Origin: an uncultured Bacteroidia bacterium
GTDB lineage: Bacteria > Bacteroidota > Bacteroidia > Bacteroidales > Prolixibacteraceae
Assembly: GCA_903918045.1 (NCBI GenBank)
Contig: CAIXCY010000141.1
Span: 1 to 35,421 of the forward strand
Length of the DNA: 35,421 bases
Reading direction: 5' to 3'
Part shown: piece by piece, positions 8,209-16,688 of the stretch
Layout: each line of letters begins with the position of its first letter
Numbering within the stretch: position 1 is the stretch's first letter
Made by a program: the position numbers and the translations under genes
The notes under the pieces: model-generated
What the model was told of the DNA's origin: nothing
Seen by the model: only the letters and a program-made list of their open reading frames with translations
The model's database searches: none

Positions 8209-9393
8209 ATGCTTAATAGCTTAACAAAAAAACCGTTAGTCAGGATTATCAGGCGCGAAACGAGACGTATTGCTGACAGTTGGGTGCTGATATTCTCAAC
8301 AATGATCGCACCCATTGTAGCGTTTCTCATCATTATCTGGCTATTCTCTGATGGTGTAGTAAGGGATTTGCCTGTGGCTGTGGTTGACCAGGCTCAGACG
8401 GCTTATTCCTCCCAGGTGGTTCGTCTGATCGATGCCACACCGGTTTGCAAAGTGAAGTATAGGCTTCGTTCCATGGAAGAGGCAAAGCAAATGATGGATG
8501 TCGGAAAAATAGAGGCGGTTATTATGCTGCCTGCTGATCTGGAGCAAAAAATCATGAAAAATGGAGCTCCTGCGATCGCAGTTTATATCAACAATACAAA
8601 TGTGGTAAAAGGAGGCGCCCTGAAATCCGGATTATATACAACCCTTTCGACAATCTCTGCAGGAGTAAAAGTTCAGCTAGCAATCAAAAAGGGAGCGACA
8701 CCGTCACAGGCAATTGAAAAGGCGAGGCCTGTAAAGGTCAATGTGCATCTCCTCTTTAATCCATTTGGAAATTACTCTTACTTTCTTGTACTGGGATTGT
8801 TGCCACTTCTGGCTGTTGTGTTTATATTTTTGGGATCGGTTTATGCCCTGGGCATGGAATTCAAGGAGGGGACGGCGGGTGACCTGATTGCCTTGGCAGG
8901 TAACCGGGTTGGAGTTGCACTAATTGGCAAAATGGCTCCATATACAATCTTATTTTTTATGGATATGATGCTTATGAATATTTTTTTGATGAAAACTTTG
9001 GGGACACCACTTCATGGAAGTTTATTTGCAATCCTGTTATCCGAATTGTTGCTGATTATCTCGTACCAGTTCCTTGCAATATTATTTGTTAAACTTACCG
9101 CAAACCTCCGATTGTCACTCTCACTGGGCAGTGCATACACAATGATGGCTCTCACATTTTCCGGCCTCACCTTCCCTTCAATGGCTATGCCTATACTTGC
9201 TAAGCTTTTTTCATTGATTTTCCCCTACACTTATTGGCTCCGGATCTTTATGAGTCAGACCTTGCGGGGTGAGCCCGTTGAAGAGGTGGTCTTCTCCTTT
9301 ATCGCTTTCATCCCGTTTATCCTGGCAGGTTTTCTTGCCTTTCCCGGAATGAAACGGAAACTTTCACATGCAAGGTACTGGTTTCGCGAATAG
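8209..9393 (+). CDS. ABC-2 type exporter permease, first subunit
   Basis: A 394-residue inner-membrane protein of the ABC-2 superfamily. It has one N-terminal helix (about 25-47, FSTMIAPIVAFLIIIWLF) and a large extracytoplasmic domain starting VVRDLPVAVVDQAQTAYSSQ, the hallmark 'dlpvaVvd.D.s..s' of YhgE/YbhR-type permeases. Five or so C-terminal helices follow (from about residue 190), with FSGLTFPSMAMP near the end. It pairs with the homologous next gene (52-base gap). No ATP-binding subunit is encoded in this operon, so it must borrow one, unless energised otherwise. Likely substrates for such systems are drugs or hydrophobic compounds; the sequence does not say which. Confidence 0.88.
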   Translation: MLNSLTKKPLVRIIRRETRRIADSWVLIFSTMIAPIVAFLIIIWLFSDGVVRDLPVAVVDQAQTAYSSQVVRLIDATPVCKVKYRLRSMEEAKQMMDVGKIEAVIMLPADLEQKIMKNGAPAIAVYINNTNVVKGGALKSGLYTTLSTISAGVKVQLAIKKGATPSQAIEKARPVKVNVHLLFNPFGNYSYFLVLGLLPLLAVVFIFLGSVYALGMEFKEGTAGDLIALAGNRVGVALIGKMAPYTILFFMDMMLMNIFLMKTLGTPLHGSLFAILLSELLLIISYQFLAILFVKLTANLRLSLSLGSAYTMMALTFSGLTFPSMAMPILAKLFSLIFPYTYWLRIFMSQTLRGEPVEEVVFSFIAFIPFILAGFLAFPGMKRKLSHARYWFRE

Positions 9394-9445
9394 ATGTGAC
9401 ATTCCTTTCATTTTTGACTTTCGATTTATGATACTTTAATAAAAC

Positions 9446-10693
9446 ATGGTGATGCGATTCTCAACTATTCGAAATAATTTTAATTCAGGATTAGAACTGA
9501 CCTGGTTCTCGCTTGTTGATGAGCTCAAAACAATTTTCAGTGATAAGGGTGCTATGCTGATACTGTTTATGGCAGTTATCGCATATCCGTTAGTCTATTC
9601 GGTCGCCTATAAAAACAATGTAGTCAGAGATATTCCGGTTACAATTGTCGATCTCGATAATACAGCATCCAGCCGACAACAGATTCGGATGATAAGTGCA
9701 ACGAAAGAAATATCAGTAAGTCAGGAGGTTGGAAGTATTCAGGAGGCAAAGCAACTCTTCTGGGACGGAGAATCAAAGGGGGTCATCCTGATTCCAAAAG
9801 ACTTTGAAAAAAATCTGTTAAAAGGAACTCAGACTTCGGTGAGTGTCTATTGTGATGCGAGTTATTTTTTGATTTATAAAGAGACCTTGAGCGGAACGAT
9901 TCTGGCAACGGGGACTTTATCTGCGGGGGTTGAAATTAAAAGACTAATGGCTTCGGGCAGCAGTGAAGAGCAGGCGATGCAGCAACGCGATCCCATGCCG
10001 GCTAAATTTTATTATCTGTATAATCCGGCCGGCTCTTACGGTTCCTACGTAATGCCCGGAATGATCCTTGTAATTTTGCAACAAACGTTACTGATAGGGA
10101 TTGGAATGATCGGAGGGGCAGGGAAGGAGCGGCGAAACAATCAGGAGATTAAACCTGGAGTACGTGTGAGGCAGGGGATGTTTTCGGTCGTTTTAGGTAA
10201 AGGATTGGCTTATTTCCTGATTTCAATCCCTAATCTTGCCTTTAACCTGGTCTACCTTTCTAAAGGATTTGGTTTTCCCGATAAAGGAAGTTTCATCAAT
10301 GTATCTATTTTGTTGGTTCCCTATCTTTTTTCAGTGATATTTCTTGGATTAACAATCTCGATGCTTTTTCGCCGCCGGGAACACTCGATTATGACATTGG
10401 TATTTTTCTCGCCAATTGTATTGTTCGTTAGTGGATTATCATGGCCGGAAACTTCAATTCCTCCACTCCTAAACCAGCTATCACATATTTTTCCGAGTAC
10501 TTCAATGATTCCGGCTTACTTGAGAATCAGAACAATGGGTGTATCGATAAATGACGTAAAACCTGAATTCACTTTCCTGCTTATTCAGATGGTGGTTTTC
10601 TTCCTGATTGCCTCCGTTATATATAAGATTTCTGTTGTAAGACAAGAAAGGAAAGAGAGGGAGAAGATGAGACAGAGCGTGGGAGAGATTTAG
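9446..10693 (+). CDS. ABC-2 type exporter permease, second subunit
   Basis: A 415-residue paralogue of the preceding permease: N-terminal helix (about 36-54, AMLILFMAVIAYPLVYSVAY), extracytoplasmic domain opening VVRDIPVTIVDLDNTASSRQ, then C-terminal helices from about residue 200, including FVSGLSWPETSIPP, the conserved short loop of this family. Together the two probably form the membrane heterodimer joined to the HlyD adaptor and TolC channel. An in-frame second ATG lies at 9452, so the start could be two codons later. The charged C-terminal tail (RQERKEREKMRQSVGEI) is encoded by purine-rich DNA resembling the tract after tolC, suggesting the tail was altered by a short repeat. Confidence 0.88.
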   Translation: MVMRFSTIRNNFNSGLELTWFSLVDELKTIFSDKGAMLILFMAVIAYPLVYSVAYKNNVVRDIPVTIVDLDNTASSRQQIRMISATKEISVSQEVGSIQEAKQLFWDGESKGVILIPKDFEKNLLKGTQTSVSVYCDASYFLIYKETLSGTILATGTLSAGVEIKRLMASGSSEEQAMQQRDPMPAKFYYLYNPAGSYGSYVMPGMILVILQQTLLIGIGMIGGAGKERRNNQEIKPGVRVRQGMFSVVLGKGLAYFLISIPNLAFNLVYLSKGFGFPDKGSFINVSILLVPYLFSVIFLGLTISMLFRRREHSIMTLVFFSPIVLFVSGLSWPETSIPPLLNQLSHIFPSTSMIPAYLRIRTMGVSINDVKPEFTFLLIQMVVFFLIASVIYKISVVRQERKEREKMRQSVGEI

Positions 10694-10757
10694 AGTCACA
10701 GTGCAGTAAGTCTGAATGGGGAATTAATAAATTATTCCTATTACATACCAATATTCC

Positions 10758-10765
10758 TATCTTTG
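10758..10765 (+). promoter_or_regulatory. Bacteroidota-type -7 element for apbE
   Basis: TATCTTTG is an exact match to TAnnTTTG, 32 bases before the apbE ATG. No clear TTTG -33 element was found at the usual distance. It suggests apbE has its own promoter rather than relying on the export operon. Confidence 0.55.
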
Positions 10766-10797
10766 AAAACTTTTGAAATTTCATAAATTATTCGGGA

Positions 10798-11802
10798 ATG
10801 AAAATCTCTCTTCTTTGCACTTTGACATTACTCTTATTTTCCACCTGTACTGAAAATAAACCTGCCCCCTATCGCAAGATAACTGGTATGACCCAGGGAA
10901 CAACTTATCATATCACCTATGAAGACAAAATCGACCAGGATTTTACAGTTTCGGTTGATTCCATTTTGAAAATTCTGGATCTTACTTTTTCGGCCTATAT
11001 CCCAAATTCGATCGTTTCAAGAATTAATCGGAATGATTCTACCGTATTATTAAATGACATGTTTATTGAAGTCTTTAATAAGTCTCTGGAAATCAATAAG
11101 GAGACTAATGGGGCTCTTGATCTTACCGTTGGCCCGCTTGTAAATGCCTGGGGTTTTGGTCCTGAGAAAAAGGTGAAAATGGATTCTACCAAAATTGACA
11201 GCCTTTTGCAGTATGTTGGTATGCAGAAAGTCCGAATTTCGGGTCAAAAGCTGGTTAAAGATCTTCCAGGAATTAAAATTGATGTCAATTCAATTGCACA
11301 GGGTTACTCGGTGGACGTACTTTACCGCTATTTTGAGCAAATGGGGATCAAAAACTTCATGGTTGAAATCGGGGGTGAAGTTAGGACAAAGGGAAAAAAT
11401 CCCAAAGGGGATAAATGGAGAATTGGCGTTGATAAGCCTTCCGATGGAGAAAGTATTCCCGGACAAAATCTCCAGACTGTGATTTTTCTGGACAACAAAG
11501 CGATTACAACCTCAGGTAATTACAGGAAATATTTTGAAGAGAACGGCCGTAAATATTCCCATATTATTGACCCTCACACCGGCTATCCCTATAAAAACAA
11601 TCTCTTAAGCGTCACCATTATTGCCAAAGATGCGCTTACCGCTGATGGCTATGATACCCCTTTGATGGTTCTGGGTCTGGAAGGTGCACAAGCGGTATTG
11701 GACCGCCATCCTGAGCTTGCAGCTTACATGATCTATTCAGACCAATATGGGCAATACCAGGTTAAATTTACAAAGGGGATAGAATTCGATAAAGAGAATT
11801 AG
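10798..11802 (+). CDS. apbE: FAD:protein FMN transferase (ApbE), lipoprotein
   Basis: A 334-residue periplasmic enzyme that attaches FMN covalently to Thr/Ser of target flavoproteins such as Rnf and Nqr subunits. The N-terminus is a lipoprotein signal with candidate lipidated Cys17 (LLLFSTC; the Thr before Cys is atypical). ApbE motifs in order are MTQGTTYHITYED after the lipobox, NGALDLTVGPLVNAWGFG, IDVNSIAQGYSVDVL, MVEIGGEVRTKGKNP, KAITTSGNYRKYF and HIIDPHTGYP near the C-terminus, with LTADGYDTPLMVLG closing the active site. It uses its own -7 element. No Rnf/Nqr target is in the window, so the client is unknown; it might also serve FMN-binding-domain proteins elsewhere. Confidence 0.95.
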   Translation: MKISLLCTLTLLLFSTCTENKPAPYRKITGMTQGTTYHITYEDKIDQDFTVSVDSILKILDLTFSAYIPNSIVSRINRNDSTVLLNDMFIEVFNKSLEINKETNGALDLTVGPLVNAWGFGPEKKVKMDSTKIDSLLQYVGMQKVRISGQKLVKDLPGIKIDVNSIAQGYSVDVLYRYFEQMGIKNFMVEIGGEVRTKGKNPKGDKWRIGVDKPSDGESIPGQNLQTVIFLDNKAITTSGNYRKYFEENGRKYSHIIDPHTGYPYKNNLLSVTIIAKDALTADGYDTPLMVLGLEGAQAVLDRHPELAAYMIYSDQYGQYQVKFTKGIEFDKEN

Positions 11803-11850
11803 AACTCAAAAAGATATATATTTAAAACTTGAATTCTAATAACTCTTCCG

Positions 11851-13188
11851 GTGATTAAACGAAAAGATATTCAGGTTATCAAAAAGGGTGATCCCAAAGT
11901 GGTGAATGCCTGGGTCATGTACGACTGGTCTAACTCTGTTTACCAGTTAACAATCTCATCGGCTGTTTTTCCGATATATTATAACGCAGTTACAAGTCAC
12001 GGGTCCGATTTTACAGTCTCCTTTTTTGGATATAAGGTGATCAATACCGCCCTCTATTCCTGGGCAATTGCAGTTGCATACCTGATTGTTGCAATCGGTT
12101 CGCCACTTTTCTCTTCAATGGCCGACTATACCGGGCGTCGTAAAGGATTTATGCGTGCTTTTACGATAATAGGCGCCACCGGTTGCGGAATGCTTTTTTT
12201 CTTTGATGCAAATCACATCGAATTGGGTGTTATTGCCTTCGCCCTTGGAACTTTGGGCTATGGAGGGAGCATCGTTTTTTACAACTCATTTCTCCCTGTG
12301 ATAGCAGAACCGGAGGATCAGGACCGCGTGAGTGCACGCGGTTATTCAATGGGTTATCTGGGTGGAGTAATCCTGTTGCTTTTTAACCTGCTTATGATTC
12401 AGATGCCCGAGCTATTCGGATTCACCAAAGAGTCAGATATGCCTGCAAGGATCTCATTTATCTCTGTTTTCGTCTGGTGGATCGGATTCTCCTCTTTAAC
12501 ATTCAGGTACCTGCCAAAATATGTCTTTCGCAAACGGCGATCAGGCGGGCGCATCCTGACCAATGGTTACCGCGAATTGGTTGCGGTATTCAGCGAGATC
12601 CGAAAATCGTACCGGTTAACAATTTACCTTACCGCATTCTTTTTCTTAATGATGGGAATGATCACCACAATGTTCATGGCCTCAATCTTTGGTGAGAAGG
12701 AACTTGGATTGACTGCAAGTGTGCTGATTCCGACGGTCCTGGGCATTCAACTGGTAGGAATGTTTGGAGCCTGGTTTTTTGCGTGGCTTTCGGGTAAAAT
12801 CGGGAATCTAAAAGCCCTTGTTATTTCAGTGGTTATCTGGATTGTAATCTGCACCTATGCCTACTCAATCAGGGGTCCCGTCGGATTTGTCGTGGCAGCT
12901 GTTTTTATCGGCCTGGTTATGGGTGGCTCACAATCACTTGCCCGCTCCACCTATTCCAAAATGCTCCCGAAATCAACGACCGACCATACCTCATTCTTTA
13001 GTTTTTACGACGTAATGGAAAAACTCGCAACTGTTGCCGGGACATTCAGTTTCGGAATTATTGAGGTTTTGACCCATAGCATGCGCTATTCTGTTCTGTC
13101 TATTGCACTTTTTTTTGTCATCGGTTTGCTTTTCCTTCTAATACTCCTTAAAAGGGATGGCGCAGCCAGCAATAATAGTGTTTTCTGA
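11851..13188 (+). CDS. UMF1-family MFS transporter
   Basis: A 445-residue integral membrane protein with about 12 helices and a GTG start. The N-terminal NAWVMYDWSNSVYQLTISS with PIYYNAV just after it is characteristic of the UMF1 (Atg22-like) branch of the major facilitator superfamily, as are ARGYSMGYLGG and GLVMGGSQSLARSTYSKMLP in the second half. The latter is the region where this branch differs from sugar MFS proteins. Substrates are not established for bacterial members; amino-acid export is suggested only by analogy with yeast Atg22. It sits 48 bases after apbE on the same strand and may be cotranscribed with it, though no functional link is evident. Confidence 0.88.
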   Translation: MIKRKDIQVIKKGDPKVVNAWVMYDWSNSVYQLTISSAVFPIYYNAVTSHGSDFTVSFFGYKVINTALYSWAIAVAYLIVAIGSPLFSSMADYTGRRKGFMRAFTIIGATGCGMLFFFDANHIELGVIAFALGTLGYGGSIVFYNSFLPVIAEPEDQDRVSARGYSMGYLGGVILLLFNLLMIQMPELFGFTKESDMPARISFISVFVWWIGFSSLTFRYLPKYVFRKRRSGGRILTNGYRELVAVFSEIRKSYRLTIYLTAFFFLMMGMITTMFMASIFGEKELGLTASVLIPTVLGIQLVGMFGAWFFAWLSGKIGNLKALVISVVIWIVICTYAYSIRGPVGFVVAAVFIGLVMGGSQSLARSTYSKMLPKSTTDHTSFFSFYDVMEKLATVAGTFSFGIIEVLTHSMRYSVLSIALFFVIGLLFLLILLKRDGAASNNSVF

Positions 13189-13386
13189 CAATACAAACCC
13201 GATTTTTCCCCTGATTATCAATTTATCATTAAGATTTGAACCTACTTTAACGTTGTTTCAAAAGATCTTTGTAATTTTATCTCCGAAGATTTTAAACGGC
13301 ATTTTAACACCCGGATTTAAATTTTAACGAGTTATCCAGGAACGATTTTTTTAGATGAAATATCAATTTTACACACCTAAGTAAGC

Positions 13387-14448
13387 ATGAAGAGTTATCT
13401 GAATTTTACCTTGAAAGGGGCTCAGTTCCTTCCGCTTTGGATTGCTTTCTTTTTTTTCTACCTGATACCATTTTATTTTCTGATACAGGAGTTGGCTGAA
13501 TTAACTGCTTCGGAAGTGCCTGCAGGTGGCCCCTCAATCCGGTTCTTTTTTTACCTGATTATTGTTCTTGCAGTGTTTTTTACCTTTGTTTATTATAGTT
13601 CCAGATTAATCCTGCAAAGCCTTGAATATAGAGGTTTAAAAATCATTTGTGATTTTCATTCCGGTAAATATGTCGGAATTATCGTCTCCGGATTAGTGCT
13701 TTCAATAGTTACAATTGGTATTTATATCCCCTGGTTTATACGGAATCTGCACCGCTTCTTTGTCCATGGCGTTTCATACAATTCACATAAATTTGCGTTC
13801 AGAGGTACAGGGGGTAAATTATTCCAGATTATGACTTTGGCCATTTTTATCCCGTTTATCGTTGTGGGATTCATCGTCTTTACCCTGATGAAGTCAAACA
13901 TTGAAATTTGGATCTATCAGGTTATGGTCATCTCCAGTCTGGTCTCTATCATCTATTTGACATTTAAGTGGATGGTTCTTATCCGGTACAAAAACTACGT
14001 GATTCGTTTGGATACCGGATTTTTTCATGCAATGTGGAAAATTGCAATTGAATTGGTTTTGGCTGTAATTCTTGTGTTTATTTTCAGTTGGTTGACGTCT
14101 GTAAGTTCTGTATTCTGGCTTAAAGCCGATTTTGTACCTGCAACAGGAAAGATTATGTTTGAGCTAGTCCTGGCCGTTCTTACCCTAGGATTCTATTTCC
14201 CAATGGCTTTTATCAGGTTGTTTCGTTATTTTTCTGAACACACAAAAAGCAATGTGGTTGATGGAAAACAAATCACAATGGGATACGATGGCGATCAGGT
14301 TACTGACTTTCTGTTTATGTGGAAACAGATTCTGTTAACAATTATTTCCTTTGGAATTTATTACCCGTGGGCATTTACCCGCATTGCTCAGCGACTCCTG
14401 TCGCAAACATTCGTCTCAACAAACCTGGTACCAGAGGAAGCTAAATAA
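13387..14448 (+). CDS. DUF898 (YjgN-family) multi-pass membrane protein
   Basis: A 353-residue membrane protein with about eight helices. It contains three copies of the DUF898 hallmark 'lt.G.Y.Pw....r..ry': VTIGIYIPWFIRNLHRFF (about 110-127), LTLGFYFPMAFIRLFRYF and ISFGIYYPWAFTRIAQRL near the C-terminus. FAFRGTGGKLF after the first copy and the YLNFTLKGAQF opening are the 'F.f.G.g..lf' strands that precede each unit. The second copy has PM instead of PW. The function of DUF898 proteins is unknown. The 198-base upstream gap has only weak promoter-like strings. No operon partner: the next gene is convergent, 75 bases away. Confidence 0.8.
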   Translation: MKSYLNFTLKGAQFLPLWIAFFFFYLIPFYFLIQELAELTASEVPAGGPSIRFFFYLIIVLAVFFTFVYYSSRLILQSLEYRGLKIICDFHSGKYVGIIVSGLVLSIVTIGIYIPWFIRNLHRFFVHGVSYNSHKFAFRGTGGKLFQIMTLAIFIPFIVVGFIVFTLMKSNIEIWIYQVMVISSLVSIIYLTFKWMVLIRYKNYVIRLDTGFFHAMWKIAIELVLAVILVFIFSWLTSVSSVFWLKADFVPATGKIMFELVLAVLTLGFYFPMAFIRLFRYFSEHTKSNVVDGKQITMGYDGDQVTDFLFMWKQILLTIISFGIYYPWAFTRIAQRLLSQTFVSTNLVPEEAK

Positions 14449-14523
14449 AGATTCCCAATTCTGCACACTTTCCAAAAAGTAATTCAGGAAGTCAATAGTT
14501 TTTTTAAATATTAATAATCCCGA

Positions 14524-15462
14524 CTATTTTTTCAAGATGAAGGTTGTCAGATTTTCTATCAACTCCTTTTTAAGAGGCAGATCTGGTTTGGTATAAGTCG
14601 CGATGTTCAATTGCCGGTTAGCAGGAGCCTGTTTCAAAATATGATTCATCTCGTCGATAATTACCAGTTTAGCTTTGGGCTGCGCCTTTGCCAAGCGTTT
14701 GGCGTCTTCTGTACTTACCTGGATATCAGTAGTTCCCTGAATTATTAAGACAGGTATTTTTAATTTTGACAGCTCTTTCTGAGGATCGTATTTGACCCAT
14801 GAGATTATATATGGCTGAACAGATGGACGAAACAGTGAATTCAATTCCACGGGTGTGTTGGCTACCGTTTTGCCTTTAACAAAATCGTCAAGAATCGCAT
14901 TAACCTGGATTGTGATTGACGGTGGCTGATTCTTGAGTTGCTCTCTGAGTATTTTATCAGCAGCCTCTCCCGCTCCGGCAAGAGATATATATTTAGTCGC
15001 ATTTTTGTCCTGAGACGCGATCATCCCAATTAACGAACCCTCACTGTGACCAATGACGATGATCCTGCTGAATTTGAAATCGTTTTTCAGAAAATAGATC
15101 CATCCCTTCGCATCGTTAATATAGTTTTCAAATCGGAGGTCAACCTCTTTCGGTCCTGCCTCCCGACTTTTCCCAATTCCGCGCTTGTCGTAACGAAGTG
15201 AAGCTATCCCTTTTTTATTCAACTCCATGGCCAGCATCTTCAACGAGTTGTTTGTCATCGCCTGGTTATTCCCATCCCGGTCTGTTGGTCCTGACCCGGC
15301 TATGATCAGCGCAACCGTTTTCGTAAGATTTGGTTCAGGTGAAACAAGCGACCCTTCAATATTTCCCGTTGCTGTCTTTAGAAGAACAATTTTTTCATTT
15401 TGTCCATAAAGCTTCGAAAGTGATAGGATTAATACAATTTGAATAAAGAAAATAATTTTCAT
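14524..15462 (-). CDS. secreted alpha/beta hydrolase
   Basis: A 312-residue hydrolase with a signal peptide (MKIIFFIQIVLILSLSKLYG). The alpha/beta fold is clear: LIIAGSGPTDRDGNNQ forms the oxyanion region (about 52-67), LRYDKRGIGKS is at 89-99, and the nucleophile elbow GHSEG has Ser140. VLIIQGTTDIQVS supplies acid Asp246, and DEMNHILK supplies His274. The triad is complete, so it is probably an active periplasmic esterase or peptidase-like hydrolase of the 'serine aminopeptidase S33/YqiA' style; substrate unknown. It is convergent with the DUF898 gene and lies 86 bases downstream of the SdpI-like gene on the same strand, so cotranscription is possible. Confidence 0.88.
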   Translation of the reverse strand: MKIIFFIQIVLILSLSKLYGQNEKIVLLKTATGNIEGSLVSPEPNLTKTVALIIAGSGPTDRDGNNQAMTNNSLKMLAMELNKKGIASLRYDKRGIGKSREAGPKEVDLRFENYINDAKGWIYFLKNDFKFSRIIVIGHSEGSLIGMIASQDKNATKYISLAGAGEAADKILREQLKNQPPSITIQVNAILDDFVKGKTVANTPVELNSLFRPSVQPYIISWVKYDPQKELSKLKIPVLIIQGTTDIQVSTEDAKRLAKAQPKAKLVIIDEMNHILKQAPANRQLNIATYTKPDLPLKKELIENLTTFILKK

Positions 15463-15548
15463 TGGTAATGTTTTAAGGATAACTTTAAAAGAATTAAATC
15501 AAAGAAACTGTGGTTATTGATAAATTTTCGTTGCTGATCTTTTCAGAA

Positions 15549-16184
15549 TTACTTATCCAATTTCTGATAAATAAAATAGGAATAAACGATCGGAACAACG
15601 ATAATAATGAAGATGATTGGAATAAGGACAAAAAATGAATCTTTAATAACCAGCGATGCTCCAATGCCAATCAATCCGCTCCAAAACCAAAGCTTTCCTG
15701 CCATCTTGTGAGTTCTGGTCCAAACTTCATCGCTGTTGAGCGTCCATGGAACCTTTATTCCAACAAAATAATTGGGCCTGATAGTTCCCATATAATTTCC
15801 GATTAGGGTGAAGAGTAAAAATGGAAAAATTGGCATGAATAGACCCAGTTTTTCGGTTCCATGCAATTGATTATATATAATTACAGAAGTCAGTAACCCA
15901 AAGAATAAGCCGAAAATAATCCTTAGTTTAAAGTAGGTATCACTGAAAATCTCGTAATTACTTTTCCGTGGATCAATAAAGGGCAATACAAGCATTAACA
16001 AATATATTCCCAAAGGGAGGAAAATATAGGTTATTTTGGATCCGTAGCCATTTGGTTCTCCGCTCAATTCAAAATGGATTGGCAGTTGTTCGGGAAGCGA
16101 ACTCCAGTTTACCAGCAGGTAGATCACCGGAAGAGCAGCCAGCAGGAATAAAAACAGCTCTTTGAGAATAGTCTGATTTTTCAT
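15549..16184 (-). CDS. SdpI/DUF1648-family membrane protein
   Basis: A 211-residue protein with about six membrane helices. The DUF1648 motif LPEQLPIHFELSGEPNGYGS follows the first helix (about 30-49). The C-terminal SdpI-type block is NYMGTIRPNYFVGIKVPWTL with WTRTHKMAGKLWFWSG shortly after. In Bacillus, SdpI is an immunity protein and signal transducer against the SdpC toxin, made with repressor SdpR. Here an SdpR-like gene lies 15 bases upstream on the same strand, reproducing the sdpRI arrangement, but no sdpABC-like toxin genes are seen. It could serve as immunity to toxins of neighbours or as an envelope sensor. Confidence 0.85.
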   Translation of the reverse strand: MKNQTILKELFLFLLAALPVIYLLVNWSSLPEQLPIHFELSGEPNGYGSKITYIFLPLGIYLLMLVLPFIDPRKSNYEIFSDTYFKLRIIFGLFFGLLTSVIIYNQLHGTEKLGLFMPIFPFLLFTLIGNYMGTIRPNYFVGIKVPWTLNSDEVWTRTHKMAGKLWFWSGLIGIGASLVIKDSFFVLIPIIFIIIVVPIVYSYFIYQKLDK

Positions 16185-16199
16185 TTGTCGTTCTGATTA

Positions 16200-16451
16200 T
16201 TATTTAAATTGTATCATCCATGTAACGATCTCGTCGAATATGGTTGTGTTTATCGAATATTTCTGAAATTGCCCTTCCCTGACACAGACGACCAATCCAG
16301 CCTGTTTTAATAGGTCAAGATGGTGCGATATACTTGGTTTTGACATATTAAACCGGGCGGCAATATCCCCGGCAGTCAGATCACCCTGGTTCAATAATTC
16401 AAGGATCTTCCGGCGGGTGGGGTCATTTAGTGCCTTAAAGAATGCGTTCAC
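16200..16451 (-). CDS. sdpR: ArsR/SdpR-family autorepressor
   Basis: An 83-residue winged-helix repressor. The core reads NAFFKALNDPTRRKILELL, DLTAGDIAARFNMSKPSISH and HLDLLKQAGLVV, close to Bacillus SdpR, including the LTAGdIA and SKPSISHHL recognition helix. I choose GTG at 16451-16449 because family members begin 'MN..FKAL.DPTRR'. A longer reading from TTG at 16475 would put its start inside the operator (16465-16486). There are no metal-binding cysteine pairs of the ArsR type. It is cotranscribed with the SdpI-like gene, and by analogy its repression may be relieved when the membrane protein sequesters it. Confidence 0.85.
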   Translation of the reverse strand: MNAFFKALNDPTRRKILELLNQGDLTAGDIAARFNMSKPSISHHLDLLKQAGLVVCVREGQFQKYSINTTIFDEIVTWMIQFK

Positions 16452-16464
16452 GTTGATAATTGAA

Positions 16465-16486
16465 TATTTAGACAAATATCTAAATA
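16465..16486. promoter_or_regulatory. probable SdpR-like operator (8+6+8 perfect inverted repeat)
   Basis: TATTTAGA, spacer CAAATA, TCTAAATA. The arms are perfectly complementary and lie 14 bases upstream of the chosen GTG start. On the minus strand the centre contains GATATTTG, one base off the Bacteroidota -7 consensus TAnnTTTG, so repressor binding would cover the promoter. Confidence 0.75.
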
Positions 16487-16620
16487 AAATTTAAAAGTTC
16501 AAAATAAAATTGAATTTTTTTTTCTGCCTGAAATTTAATTAACTCCATTTTAGGGCAAACAATAATTATAAATATATGATCCCGGCGTCTATAAAAATCG
16601 TGTTGCCCCAATATTTTATG

Positions 16621-16628
16621 TATATTTG
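16621..16628 (+). promoter_or_regulatory. Bacteroidota-type -7 element for the NYN gene
   Basis: TATATTTG exactly matches TAnnTTTG, 60 bases upstream of ATG 16689. Its last three bases are the TTG (16626) that would be the alternative start, so transcription should begin downstream of that TTG. This supports the ATG at 16689 as the true start. Confidence 0.6.
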
Positions 16629-16688
16629 AAACAGGTTAGCCCTGGGCCTAATTTTGACTGGGGGAATCAATACGAAAAATGTAAAGAG

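Noticed and set aside
16452-16475. A longer SdpR-like start at TTG 16475.
   Set aside because: The TTG lies inside the inverted-repeat operator, and family members begin at the residue encoded by GTG 16451.
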